Below, in pieces: positions 20,230 through 29,054 of a stretch of 64,000 nt of DNA. Location of the stretch: assembly GCF_022829285.1 (NCBI RefSeq), contig NZ_JAKSYI010000023.1, positions 1 through 64,000 on the forward strand, written 5' to 3'. Under the pieces are notes generated by a model, which was given only the letters and a program-made list of their open reading frames with translations, ran no database searches and was not told where the DNA came from. Source of the stretch: Methylobacterium sp. J-078. GTDB lineage: Bacteria; Pseudomonadota; Alphaproteobacteria; Rhizobiales; Beijerinckiaceae. A program made the position numbers and the translations under genes. Each line of letters starts with the position of its first letter. Position 1 is the stretch's first letter.

Positions 20230-21135
20230 ATGACGATGATCAAGTCCCTCTCGCGCTCGGGCCTCCTGCGCACGGGCGCCGTGGCCCTGGCGCTGGGCCT
20301 GCCCCTGGCCTCGGCGCAGGCGCAGGCGCCGGCCGCGACGCCGGCGGCACCGGCCGCCGCGCCGGTCGCACCCGAGACGGTGGTGGCGAAGGTGAACGGG
20401 TCGGCCATCACCGCGGGCGACCTCGCCATCGCGGCCGAGGACCCGGCCCTCTCCCTGCCGGGCGTCGACGACGCGCAGAAGAAGGCCTTGCTCGTCGACT
20501 ACATGATCGACCTCAAGGTCGGCGCCCAGGCGGCGGACGCCGCCAAGATCGCCGATGCGCCGGACTTCCAGCGCAAGCTCGCCTACTTCAAGGACAAGCT
20601 CCTCCTCGACGAATACCTGGAGCGCGAGGCCAAGAAGGCGGCGACCCCGGAGGCGGCCAAGGCCCTCTACGATCAGACCGTCAAGGCGATGAAGCCCGAG
20701 GAGGAAGTCCATGCCCGCCACATCCTCGTGGAGAACGAGGACGAGGCGAAGAAGATCGCCGCGCGGATCAAGGGCGGCGAGGATTTCGCCAAGGTCGCGG
20801 CCGAGGTCTCCAAGGACCCCGGCTCGAAGACCGAGGGCGGGGATCTGGGCTGGTTCTCCAAGGAGCGCATGGTGGCGCCCTTCGCCGAGGCCGCCTTCAA
20901 GCTCAATGCCGGCCAGGTCTCCGACCCGGTCAAGACCCAGTTCGGCTGGCACGTGATCAAGGTCGAGGAGAAGCGCGTGAAGCCGGTGCCGACCTTCCCG
21001 GAGATGAAGGAGCAGGTGGACCAGTACATCACCCGCAAGGCGCAGCAGGACCTGATCCTGAAGCTGCGCGAGAGCGCCAAGATCGAACGCACGGCCGCGG
21101 CCCCCGCCGCGCCGCCGGCCCCCAAGGCGCCTTGA
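20230..21135 (+). CDS. Periplasmic parvulin-type peptidyl-prolyl cis-trans isomerase
   Basis: A 301-residue foldase. A signal peptide covers about residues 1-33 (GAVALALGLPLASAQAQA), then an Ala/Pro-rich spacer. The N-terminal chaperone helices contain VVAKVNGSAITAGDL. The rotamase domain is at about 160-255: EEVHARHILVENEDEAKK, GGDLGWFSKERMVAPFAEA, VKTQFGWHVIKVEEKR. This is the PrsA/SurA-like PpiC family, which helps secreted and outer-membrane proteins fold. The C-terminal tail is Ala/Pro-rich. Start ATG at 20230; the nearest purine run (AAGGACGCC) is an acceptable ribosome site. A perfect GC hairpin follows at 21163-21190. Confidence 0.92.
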   Translation: MTMIKSLSRSGLLRTGAVALALGLPLASAQAQAPAATPAAPAAAPVAPETVVAKVNGSAITAGDLAIAAEDPALSLPGVDDAQKKALLVDYMIDLKVGAQAADAAKIADAPDFQRKLAYFKDKLLLDEYLEREAKKAATPEAAKALYDQTVKAMKPEEEVHARHILVENEDEAKKIAARIKGGEDFAKVAAEVSKDPGSKTEGGDLGWFSKERMVAPFAEAAFKLNAGQVSDPVKTQFGWHVIKVEEKRVKPVPTFPEMKEQVDQYITRKAQQDLILKLRESAKIERTAAAPAAPPAPKAP

Positions 21136-21162
21136 GGCACAGCATCTTGAGGGCGGACATGA

Positions 21163-21190
21163 CGGGACCGGCCCTCGGCGGCCGGTCCCG
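21163..21190. terminator. Bidirectional stem-loop between convergent genes
   Basis: Perfect 11-bp arms (21163-21173 and 21180-21190, CGGGACCGGCC and its complement) flank a 6-base loop. There is no T-run on either side. The position between two convergent genes suggests transcription termination or transcript 3'-end protection. Confidence 0.7.
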
Positions 21191-21223
21191 CGACGGCGCT
21201 CCGGAGATTCGGAGCGGGCCTTC

Positions 21224-22435
21224 TCAGGCCGCCCGGCGCCAAGCGGGCGGCGCGACCTCGCTGCGGCCACGCCCGTTGCGCTTGGCTTCGTAGAGCGCCG
21301 CGTCCGCCCGGCGCAGGAGCCCGTCGAGGCGGCCGGTCCGCGGCTCGCCGGTCGAGGCGCCGCCGGCCCGGGCCGGCGCGGACTGGGCCGCCGCGAGGCC
21401 GATGCTGACGCTCACGGTGAGCTGGGGCAGTTCGGGCACGCTGATCCGGGCCACGGCCTCGCGCAGGAACTCGGCCCGGATCAGGGCCTGATCCGGCGTC
21501 ATGCCCGTGAGCAGGCAGGCGAACTCCTCGCCGCCCATCCGGCCGAAGAGCGCGTCTCCCGGCAGCAGAGCCTCCATCGTGTGGCAGAACCCGACGAGGA
21601 CGCCGTCCCCGACCGCGTGGCCGTAGGCATCGTTGATGCGCTTGAAATGGTCGAGGTCGAACAGCAGCAGGGTGACGGCCGGGCTCCGCGCCGCGCTCCG
21701 CGCCGCGAGGGCGGCCTCCGCCCGCGCCACGAAGGCCCGGCGGCTGAGGATTCCGGTGAGCGCGTCCGTGTCGGCGGCGAGGCGCTGGAGGTGCTCCGCG
21801 CGCTCCTTGGTCAGGGACATGAACACGAAGGCGATGGCCAGGGTGAACAGCATGCCGACGAGGCACAGGATCGTCAGCCAGGGCGTCTGCAGAGGGTTGG
21901 GCCCGGTCTGCGGCGGGGCCAGCACGGCCAGGGGCACGCGAATCCAGTAGGCCAGCGCGTAGAGCAGCAGCAGGGCCATGCCGGGATAGCGGGAGACCAG
22001 GGGCTCGGACCGCCCGCGCCAGAACTCCCGCGCCGCCAGTAAGCAGAATCCGCCGGCCAGGCTCGAGGCCACGATCACCCGGGCGGGCAGCGATTCGTAG
22101 AAGGCCGGGATCAGGCAGCCGCCGCTCCAGAGCGCGACGGCGACGGCGATCGGCACCCAGCGCGGCGCCCGCCCCTTGAAGGCGCGGGTGCCGGTCCAGA
22201 TCAGGCCGTAGGCGGCGATCATCACGGCGTTGGCGACGACGATCGAGATCCAGTCCGGGATCACGCCCCGCAGCCCGAGCAGGGCCGAGCCCGCCGCGCC
22301 GGAGAGGTGGGCCACACCCCAGATCGCCAGGGCGTGGACGTGGCGCGTCTGGCTCCAGGACAGCAGGAACAGGCTCCCGACCATGAAGGTCAGAATCGTC
22401 GTCACCAGAAGCAGGGTGGTGGCATCGAGCAGCAT
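21224..22435 (-). CDS. Membrane diguanylate cyclase (GGDEF)
   Basis: A 403-residue protein. Six or so transmembrane helices fill the first ~215 residues. The GGDEF domain follows: DALTGILSRRAFV, LLFDLDHFKRINDAYGHAVGD, and FGRMGGEEFACLL with the catalytic GGEEF near 301-305. Active-site signatures look intact, so synthesis of cyclic di-GMP from two GTP is expected. The RxxD product-inhibition site five residues before GGEEF is absent. The membrane half is of the 5-6-helix sensor type, ligand unknown. It stands alone between ppiC and the CNNM gene. Confidence 0.92.
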   Translation of the reverse strand: MLLDATTLLLVTTILTFMVGSLFLLSWSQTRHVHALAIWGVAHLSGAAGSALLGLRGVIPDWISIVVANAVMIAAYGLIWTGTRAFKGRAPRWVPIAVAVALWSGGCLIPAFYESLPARVIVASSLAGGFCLLAAREFWRGRSEPLVSRYPGMALLLLYALAYWIRVPLAVLAPPQTGPNPLQTPWLTILCLVGMLFTLAIAFVFMSLTKERAEHLQRLAADTDALTGILSRRAFVARAEAALAARSAARSPAVTLLLFDLDHFKRINDAYGHAVGDGVLVGFCHTMEALLPGDALFGRMGGEEFACLLTGMTPDQALIRAEFLREAVARISVPELPQLTVSVSIGLAAAQSAPARAGGASTGEPRTGRLDGLLRRADAALYEAKRNGRGRSEVAPPAWRRAA

Positions 22436-22589
22436 CGACCGGTTCCGCCCTCCTCAGCCGCCGTGCCATCCGGGGCCCGCCGCACCGTCTCGCGGCGGCA
22501 TCCCGATCCCTTGGGCCGAGATTACACCAGCCCGGTTACGCTTCGCTAGACATCGCACCCGCATCGGTCACGTTGCCGTGACTTCAATC

Positions 22590-23885
22590 TCAGGTTTCAG
22601 GTTTGCGCGGGCCGGGGTCGAGGGGCGTGATGCGCAGGGCGGTGATCCGGTTGCGGGCCTTGCGCAGCACCTGGAAGCGGAACCCGTGGAAGTTGAAGGC
22701 GGTGCCGGTATCGGGGATGGCCCGGGCCTCGTGGATCACGAGCCCCGCGATGGTGGTGGCCTCGTCGTCGGGCAGATCCCAGTCCATGGCCCGGTTCAGG
22801 TCGCGGATCGGCACGCTGCCGTCGGCATGCACCGAGCCGTCGCCCTGGGGCCGCACGCCGGAGACGGTGACGTCGTGTTCGTCGGCGATGTCGCCGACGA
22901 TCTCCTCCAGGATGTCCTCCAGGGTCACGAGGCCCATCACCTCGCCGTACTCGTCGACCACGAGGGCGAAGTGAGTCTTCTTGGTGAGGAAGGCCTTGAG
23001 CTGGTCGCGCAGGGAGGTGGTGTCGGGCACGAACCACGTCTCCAGGGCCAGGGCCTCCACCTTCAGGCCGGAGGCGTCGCCCCCGGCGGCGTCGAGGGCC
23101 CGCAGCAGGTCCTTGGCGTGCAGCACGCCGACGATGTTCTCGGAGGTGCCCCGCCAGAGCGGCATCCGGGTGTAGGGCGAGGCCAGCACCGCGCGCACGA
23201 TCTCCTCCGAGGGCAGGTCGGCATCGATGGTGCGCATCTTGGTGCGGTGGACCATCACCTCCGAGACCGACAGCTCGGAGAGGTCGAGGAGGCCGCCGAG
23301 CATGTCGCGCTCGGCCTTGGCGACGCCGCCCTCCCGGTGCAGCAGCGCCACCTGGCCGCGGATCTCGTCGCTGGCCGAGAGGATGGTCTGGCGCTCGCCG
23401 ATCCGGACGCCGAAGGGGCGCAGCATCGCGCGCACGAGGGCCTCGATGGCGATGGCGGCCGGCCCGAACAGGGCCACCGCGAACGCCACCGGCCGGGCCA
23501 TGAGGAGGGCCGCCCGATCCGGCGTGTTGATGGCGAGCGTCTTGGGCAGCACCTCGGCGAAGACGATGACGAGCACCGACATCACCCCCGTGGCGTACAG
23601 CACCCCGCTCTTGCCGAAGAAGGTGGTGAGCACGCTCGTGGTGAAGGCCGAGGCGCCGATCGCCACGATGTTGTAGCCGATGAGCATGGCGCCGATGAAG
23701 CGCTCGCGGCTCGCCAGGATGGCGTTCACGAGGCGCGCGCGCGCGTCGCCGGCATTCTCCAGGGCCAGCATCCGGGCCCGCGAGGCGGCCGTGAAGGCGG
23801 TCTCGGCCCCGGCGAAGAAGGCCGAGAGCAGGAGTGAGATCGCCACGATGCTCGCGGCCAGCCAGAGATCGGTATGGGGTTCCAT
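22590..23885 (-). CDS. CNNM/CorC-HlyC family membrane transporter (DUF21 plus CBS pair)
   Basis: A 431-residue protein with three domains. A DUF21/CNNM transmembrane domain spans about 1-190 (SLLLSAFFAGAETAFTAASRARM). A pair of CBS domains spans about 205-335 (RMPLWRGTSENIVGVLHAKD, HFALVVDEYGEVMGLVTLED). A C-terminal CorC_HlyC domain spans about 350-425 (DLNRAMDWDLPDDEATTIAGLV). Family members export or sense Mg2+/Co2+, with the CBS pair binding ATP-Mg. The ATG at 23885 gives the short extracytoplasmic N-terminus. The hybrid kinase gene lies just upstream on the same strand, 67 bp away. Confidence 0.93.
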   Translation of the reverse strand: MEPHTDLWLAASIVAISLLLSAFFAGAETAFTAASRARMLALENAGDARARLVNAILASRERFIGAMLIGYNIVAIGASAFTTSVLTTFFGKSGVLYATGVMSVLVIVFAEVLPKTLAINTPDRAALLMARPVAFAVALFGPAAIAIEALVRAMLRPFGVRIGERQTILSASDEIRGQVALLHREGGVAKAERDMLGGLLDLSELSVSEVMVHRTKMRTIDADLPSEEIVRAVLASPYTRMPLWRGTSENIVGVLHAKDLLRALDAAGGDASGLKVEALALETWFVPDTTSLRDQLKAFLTKKTHFALVVDEYGEVMGLVTLEDILEEIVGDIADEHDVTVSGVRPQGDGSVHADGSVPIRDLNRAMDWDLPDDEATTIAGLVIHEARAIPDTGTAFNFHGFRFQVLRKARNRITALRITPLDPGPRKPET

Positions 23886-23952
23886 GCGCGCCGGTGCCGG
23901 AGGATTGTCTCGCCAGGAAAGCCGTTGATTACCACGGGGCGCGCCGCAGGGT

Positions 23953-26838
23953 TCAGGTCTCCCGCCCCTCGGCGATCAGTTCCCGGATCCGTGCGGCCAG
24001 CGCCTCCATCACGAAGGGCTTCGTCATCACCTGCATGCCGGGCTCCAGGTAGCCGTTGCCCAGCACGGCGTTCTCGGCGTAGCCGGTGATGAACAGCACC
24101 TTGAGGCCGGGGCGCACGACGCGGCCGGCATCGGCCATCTGGCGCCCGTTCATGTCGCCGGGCAGGCCCACATCGGTGACGAGGAGATCGAGGCGCACGT
24201 CCGATTCGAGCACCTTGAGGCCGCCCGCCCCGTCCGCCGCCTCGATGGCGGTGTAGCCGAGATCCTCCAGCACCTCCGTCACCAGCATGCGCACGGTGGG
24301 CTCGTCGTCCACGATGAGCACGGTCTGGCCCTGCTCGGCCCGGGGCGCGTGGGCGAGGTCGGCCTCGCCGTCCCGCTCCTGCGCCGTCCCGTAATGGCGC
24401 GGCAGGTAGAGGCAGACGGTCGTGCCCTGTCCGAGCTCCGAGTAGATCCGGACCTGGCCGCCCGACTGGCGCGCGAAGCCGTAGATCATCGACAGGCCGA
24501 GGCCGGTGCCCTCGCCGATGGGCTTCGTGGTGAAGAACGGGTCGAAGGCGCGGGCGATCACCTCCGGCGTCATGCCGGTGCCGGTATCGGTGACGCACAG
24601 GGAGAGGAACTGGCCCGGCTCGAGGTCGCGCTCCCGGGCGGCGCGGATGTCGAGCCACTTGTTGGCCGTCTCGATGGTGATGCGCCCGCCCTCCGGCATA
24701 GCGTCCCGGGCGTTGATGCAGAGGTTGAGGAGCGCGTTCTCGAGCTGGTTCGGGTCGACCAGGGCGGGCCAGAGGCCGGCCGCGCCCACGACCTCGATGG
24801 TGATCGCGGGGCCGACCGTGCGCCGGACCAGCTCCTCCATGCCGGCGACGAGGCCGTTCACGTTGGTGGGCTTCGGGTCGAGGGTCTGGCGGCGCGAGAA
24901 GGCGAGCAGGCGATGCGTCAGGGCCGCCGCGCGCTTGGCCGCCCCCTGCGCCGCGTTGACGTAGCGGTCGAGGTCGGTCAGGCGCCCCTGCGCCATCCGG
25001 GTCTGGAGGAGTTCGAGGCTGCCCGAGATCCCGGTCAGCAGGTTGTTGAAGTCATGGGCGAGGCCGCCGGTGAGCTGGCCCACCGCCTCCATCTTCTGGG
25101 CCTGGCGCAGGGCGTCCTCGGTGCGGCGCTGGTCGGTAATGTCGCGCCCGATGATGGTGAAGTGCGCGCCGTCGGGCGCGGCCGTCCACATGACGATGCG
25201 CTGGCCGCCGTCCTTTGCGAACACGCGGTCGACGAAGCCGGTCACGGTCTCGCCTGCGGCCAGGCGGCGGACCACCTCCCCCGTCTCAGCATGGTCCGCC
25301 GGGTCGATCAGCACGGCGAAGGGCCGGCTCAGCAGCTCCGCCTCGCTCCAGCCGAGGGTCCGCGCCCAGGCCGGATTGACGGTCTTCAGGTAGCCGTCGA
25401 GGCCGGCGGTGCCCATCAGGTCGGTGGTGGTCTCCCAGATGCGGTCGCGCTCGCGGGTCCGGTGCACGACCTGCCGCTCCAGGCTGGCGTTGAGGCGCGC
25501 GAGCTCGGCGGCGGCGGCCTTGCGGTCCTCGATGTCCGTGTTGGTGCCGACCCAGCGCAGGATGGCGCCGTCGGCCGCGCGGATCGGCTCGGCCCGGACC
25601 AGGAACCAGCGATAGGCCCCGTCCCCGCGCCGGATGCGGAACTCGGCCTCGTAGGGATGGCCGCCGGCCACCGCCTCGCCCCAGGTCCGGATCACGCCCG
25701 CGCGGTCCTCGGGGTGGACGAGGCCGGCCCAGGCCTCGCCCGCGAGGGCGCCGGCCGCCGCGCCGCTATAGACGTGGACCTGATCGTTGAACCAATCGAG
25801 GGCGCCCGCCGGCGAGGCCGCCCAGACGTGGTTGGGCACCACCTGCGCGAAGGCGAGGAACTGCGCTTCGCTGGCCCGCCGGGCGGCGGTGGCGCGGCTG
25901 CGCTCGGTGGCCGCCCGCACGCGCTCGCCGACGTTGCGCATGAAGGCGAGCTCTTCCGCCGACCAGGTCCGGGCGGTGGCGTGGTTGAGGTAGAGGAGTG
26001 CCACGAAGCCGCCATGCTCGGTGAGCGGCATGTTGACGAAGGCCTGCGCGCTGATCGCCTTCAGGGCCTCGGCGCCGGAGGCGGTGCGCGGGTCCGCCTC
26101 CGCATCGACGCAGATCACCGTCTCACCGCGCTTCAGGTCCTCGATGTAGGAGCCGTAATCGCGAAACTGCAGGGTTCCGGCGAGGCTCCGGATGCCGGGG
26201 GCGTTCCAGTCCCGCTCGATCAGGATGGTCTCGGCGACAGGGTCGATGGTGCCGTAGCCGGCCCGGCTGACGCCGAGGGTGGTGCCGAGGATCTCGGAGG
26301 CCGCGAAGGCGATCGCGGCGGTGTCGTCGAGGTCGCGCAGGCGGTCGCCGAGCTCGGCCACCGCGATCCGCCGTGCCTCCGCCGCCCGGCGCTCCTCCAC
26401 GTCGATGGCCAGGACGAAGATCCCATCCACCGCCCCCGCCGCGTCCCGGCGCGGGATGTACTGGATGGCGCAGGCGCGCGGGTTGCCGTGGCGATCCGGC
26501 AGGGCGCCGTCGGCCGCGATGGTCTCGCCGGCGAGCGCCCGGTCCAGGAAGGGGCGGCGCTCGGCGAAGGCCTCGGGGCCGAGCACGTCGCGCACGTGGA
26601 GGCCGACCAGGTCCGCGCCGTGGCGTCCGAACCAGGTCTCGTAGTGCCGGTTGTTGAAGCGGTAGCGGTAGTCCCGATCGATGGAGGCCACGAGCATCGG
26701 CAACGCGTCGGTGACGAGGCGCAGCTCCGCCTCGCGCTGCGCCGCCGGCGGGTCGCGCCGCCGCGCGACCTCGGCCTCCAGGGCGGCCACCCGGCGGCGC
26801 AGGGCCTGGATCTCGAGGCGCTGGGCCTCGTCGCTCAA
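23953..26838 (-). CDS. Hybrid sensor histidine kinase with PAS-GAF-PAS-PAS input
   Basis: About 961 residues. Order: short coiled coil (QRLEIQALRRRVAALEAEVA, 4-23), PAS (about 35-145), GAF (about 150-310), two more PAS domains (about 320-440 and 450-565), then HisKA with phospho-His near 594 (GGLAHDFNNLLTGI). HATPase_c follows (NARDAMPEGG, DTGTGMT, GTGLGLSMIYGFARQSGG), then a C-terminal receiver (VLIVDDEPTVRM, phospho-Asp near 888 in TDVGLPG). There is no transmembrane segment, so it is a cytosolic sensor. The reading frame has no ATG before the coiled coil; TTG at 26838 with GGAG 6-9 bases upstream is the best start. The output partner is not encoded nearby. It lies downstream of aroB on the same strand. 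Confidence 0.9.
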   Translation of the reverse strand: MSDEAQRLEIQALRRRVAALEAEVARRRDPPAAQREAELRLVTDALPMLVASIDRDYRYRFNNRHYETWFGRHGADLVGLHVRDVLGPEAFAERRPFLDRALAGETIAADGALPDRHGNPRACAIQYIPRRDAAGAVDGIFVLAIDVEERRAAEARRIAVAELGDRLRDLDDTAAIAFAASEILGTTLGVSRAGYGTIDPVAETILIERDWNAPGIRSLAGTLQFRDYGSYIEDLKRGETVICVDAEADPRTASGAEALKAISAQAFVNMPLTEHGGFVALLYLNHATARTWSAEELAFMRNVGERVRAATERSRATAARRASEAQFLAFAQVVPNHVWAASPAGALDWFNDQVHVYSGAAAGALAGEAWAGLVHPEDRAGVIRTWGEAVAGGHPYEAEFRIRRGDGAYRWFLVRAEPIRAADGAILRWVGTNTDIEDRKAAAAELARLNASLERQVVHRTRERDRIWETTTDLMGTAGLDGYLKTVNPAWARTLGWSEAELLSRPFAVLIDPADHAETGEVVRRLAAGETVTGFVDRVFAKDGGQRIVMWTAAPDGAHFTIIGRDITDQRRTEDALRQAQKMEAVGQLTGGLAHDFNNLLTGISGSLELLQTRMAQGRLTDLDRYVNAAQGAAKRAAALTHRLLAFSRRQTLDPKPTNVNGLVAGMEELVRRTVGPAITIEVVGAAGLWPALVDPNQLENALLNLCINARDAMPEGGRITIETANKWLDIRAARERDLEPGQFLSLCVTDTGTGMTPEVIARAFDPFFTTKPIGEGTGLGLSMIYGFARQSGGQVRIYSELGQGTTVCLYLPRHYGTAQERDGEADLAHAPRAEQGQTVLIVDDEPTVRMLVTEVLEDLGYTAIEAADGAGGLKVLESDVRLDLLVTDVGLPGDMNGRQMADAGRVVRPGLKVLFITGYAENAVLGNGYLEPGMQVMTKPFVMEALAARIRELIAEGRET

Positions 26839-26876
26839 CGGGGGCTCCGATCCGGCCCGGTCCGCCGGCCGCCCGC

Positions 26877-28031
26877 TCAAGAAGCGCTCAGTTCGTCGTC
26901 GAGGAAGGCGCGCACCTCGGCACCGTCGATGCCCGGGGCGATGAAGCTCTGACCGATGCCGCGGGCCAGGATGAAGGTCAGGGCCCCATCCCGGACCTTC
27001 TTGTCCTGGGCCATCGCCGCCACCAGGGCGTCGGCGTCGCCGCAGCCGCCCGGCACCGCCTGGAGGCGGGTCGGCAGGCCGGCGAGGGCCAGGTGGTTGG
27101 CGACGCGGCCCGCGTCCTGACCCGGGCACAGGCCGAGACGGGCGGAGAAGCGGAAGGCGAGCGCCAGCCCGATCGCCACCGCCTCGCCGTGGACGAGGCG
27201 AGCGGACTCGTAGCCGGTCAGCCGCTCCAGGGCGTGCGCGAAGGTATGCCCGAGGTTGAGCAGGGCGCGCTCGCCGTCCTCGCGCTCGTCGCGCACCACC
27301 ACGCCGGCCTTGGCCCGGCAGCAGATCGCCACCGCCTCGTCGCGCTCGGGCCCGCCCGCGAAGATGCCGGCCCAGTGCGCCTCGCACCAGTCGAAGAAGG
27401 CGGCGTCGTTGATCAGCCCGTACTTGGCCACCTCGGCGTAGCCCGCCCGCATCTCCCGCTCCGACAGGGTGTCGAGGGTGGCGGTGTCGGCGAGCACGAG
27501 GCGGGGCTGGTGGAAGGCGCCGATGAGGTTCTTGCCGTGGCCCGAGTTGATTCCGGTCTTGCCGCCCACCGAGGAATCGACCTGGGCGAGGAGGCTCGTG
27601 GGCGCCTGCACGAAGCGCACGCCGCGCCGCAGGGTGGCGGCGGCAAAGCCCGCCAGGTCGCCGACGACGCCGCCGCCGAGCGCCACCACGAGGTCGTTGC
27701 GCTCCACCTTGTGGGCGAGGAGCCCGTCGCAGACCTCCGCGTAGGTGGCGTAGCTCTTCGAGGCCTCACCCGGGGCCACGGTGACGAGGCCCGAGCGCAG
27801 GCCCGCCGCCTCCAGGCTCTCGCGCAGGCGCGCCCCGTAGAGGGCCGCCACGTTGGTGTCGGAGACGATGACGGCCGCCTTCGCTCCCAGGGCGGCCACG
27901 TGCCGGCCGGCCTCGTCGAGGAGGCCGCGCCCGATCAGGATGTCGTAGGCGCGGCCCTGGTCGAGGGGCACGGCCACGGTGAGGCGGTCGGTCGATGGGG
28001 GACGATCCGTCACTGGGCTGCGATTCTTCAC
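26877..28031 (-). CDS. aroB: 3-dehydroquinate synthase
   Basis: About 384 residues. It makes 3-dehydroquinate from DAHP in the shikimate pathway. NAD-binding and active-site strings are [49 protein letters not shown] and [12 protein letters not shown], with the metal-ligand Glu and His residues present. The GTG at 28031 overlaps the aroK stop (GTGA); a second GTG at 28013 gives a 378-residue protein and lies one 18-bp repeat unit further on. The extra N-terminal residues ([15 protein letters not shown]) are low-complexity and come from a tandem repeat. The operon order aroK-aroB is the common alphaproteobacterial one. Confidence 0.95.
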   Translation of the reverse strand: MKNRSPVTDRPPSTDRLTVAVPLDQGRAYDILIGRGLLDEAGRHVAALGAKAAVIVSDTNVAALYGARLRESLEAAGLRSGLVTVAPGEASKSYATYAEVCDGLLAHKVERNDLVVALGGGVVGDLAGFAAATLRRGVRFVQAPTSLLAQVDSSVGGKTGINSGHGKNLIGAFHQPRLVLADTATLDTLSEREMRAGYAEVAKYGLINDAAFFDWCEAHWAGIFAGGPERDEAVAICCRAKAGVVVRDEREDGERALLNLGHTFAHALERLTGYESARLVHGEAVAIGLALAFRFSARLGLCPGQDAGRVANHLALAGLPTRLQAVPGGCGDADALVAAMAQDKKVRDGALTFILARGIGQSFIAPGIDGAEVRAFLDDELSAS

Positions 28032-28055
28032 TGGGCTGCGATTCTCGGCTGCGAT
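28011..28055. repeat. 18-bp tandem repeat at the aroK/aroB junction
   Basis: Units 28011-28028 and 28029-28046 (CACTGGGCTGCGATTCTY) differ only at the last base. A 9-base partial copy follows at 28047-28055. The repeat covers the aroK stop and duplicates the GTGA that can start aroB. Confidence 0.9.
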
Positions 28056-28666
28056 GATCCGCTGAGGTAGGCGTCGAGGGCTTCCATGACGTCCTGCACG
28101 ACTCGGTCGTGGGCGACGTCGCGGGAGATCACCGCCACGTCGGCATGGGCGTAGACGGGGTGGCGCTGGGCCATGAGCTGGCGCAGGGTCTCCTCCGGGT
28201 CCTCGGTCTGAAGGAGCGGGCGCCCGCCGCGCTTGCGCACCCGGCGCATCAGGACGTCGAGTTCGGCCTTCAGCCAGATCGAGACGCCGCCCTCGGCGAT
28301 GCGGGCGCGGGTAGTCTCGCGCATGTAGGCGCCGCCGCCGGTGGCGAGCACCATCGGCCCCTCGCGCATCAGGCGGGCGATGACCCGCTCCTCGCCATCG
28401 CGAAAACTCGGCTCGCCGTAGATCGCGAAGATGTCCGGAATCGTGAGCTTGGCCGCCGTCTCGATCTCGTTGTCGGCATCCTTGAACATCAGCCCGAGGC
28501 GCGTGGCCAGGCGCTTGCCCACGGTGCTCTTGCCCGCGCCCATTAGGCCGACGAGCACGATCGAGCGGTGACCGAGGGCACGGCGCAGGCGCAGTTCGAT
28601 CGGCTCGCCGCCGGAGGCGTTCTCCGGCGGGTCGCCCTGGGGGGGCACTTCTGTCATCACGGACAT
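28028..28666 (-). CDS. aroK: Shikimate kinase
   Basis: A 212-residue P-loop kinase that phosphorylates shikimate at the 3-hydroxyl with ATP. The Walker [10 protein letters not shown] is at 40-48. The shikimate-binding Asp/Arg appear in FKDADNEIE and [14 protein letters not shown] in LATGGGAYM, and the lid region RGGRPLLQ. The first ~30 residues are a Pro/Glu-rich extension typical of Rhizobiales AroK. The last residues (SQPRIAAQ) are coded within the tandem repeat shared with aroB. Start ATG at 28666 (a second Met four codons in). Confidence 0.95.
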   Translation of the reverse strand: MSVMTEVPPQGDPPENASGGEPIELRLRRALGHRSIVLVGLMGAGKSTVGKRLATRLGLMFKDADNEIETAAKLTIPDIFAIYGEPSFRDGEERVIARLMREGPMVLATGGGAYMRETTRARIAEGGVSIWLKAELDVLMRRVRKRGGRPLLQTEDPEETLRQLMAQRHPVYAHADVAVISRDVAHDRVVQDVMEALDAYLSGSSQPRIAAQ

Positions 28667-28901
28667 CTACACATCTTCGGGCGGGTCTTAGCGCGTTTTC
28701 CGGTGGGGGCGAAGCGCCGGGCAGCGCGCGCGACGGCGCCCGCACCGGAATGCCACGCCGCCTGTGGCCGCGAAGTCATTGCCATCCGTGCCCGCGCGTG
28801 ATGCAACCCCAAGCTTGCCGTCAGCCGACCTGGCTCCCGAAGCCATCTGGCCCCCGAGGCGCGCTCCACGCTCCAGCGCCGCACGATCGAGGTTCGTCCG
28901 A

Positions 28902-29054
28902 GTGCCGACCCTGTTCCGTTTCCTCGCCACCCTCGTCATCCTGGGCGGACTCGCCTTCGCGGGGATGTTCGCGCTGGCGACCTTCGTGGTGCCGACCCCG
29001 CGCGAGATGAGCGTGACCATCCCGGCCTCGAAACTGCAGCCGCCGAACCGGTGA
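28902..29054 (+). CDS. Tiny single-helix membrane protein upstream of xerD
   Basis: A 50-residue protein from a GTG start at 28902 (GAGG about 10 bases upstream). One transmembrane helix (FLATLVILGGLAFAGMFALATFVV) is followed by a short Pro-rich tail (PTPREMSVTIPASKLQPPN). Its stop overlaps the GTG of xerD by 4 bases. I recall a similar tiny protein between aroK and xerD in many Rhizobiales genomes, which suggests conservation; function unknown. Confidence 0.75.
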   Translation: MPTLFRFLATLVILGGLAFAGMFALATFVVPTPREMSVTIPASKLQPPNR

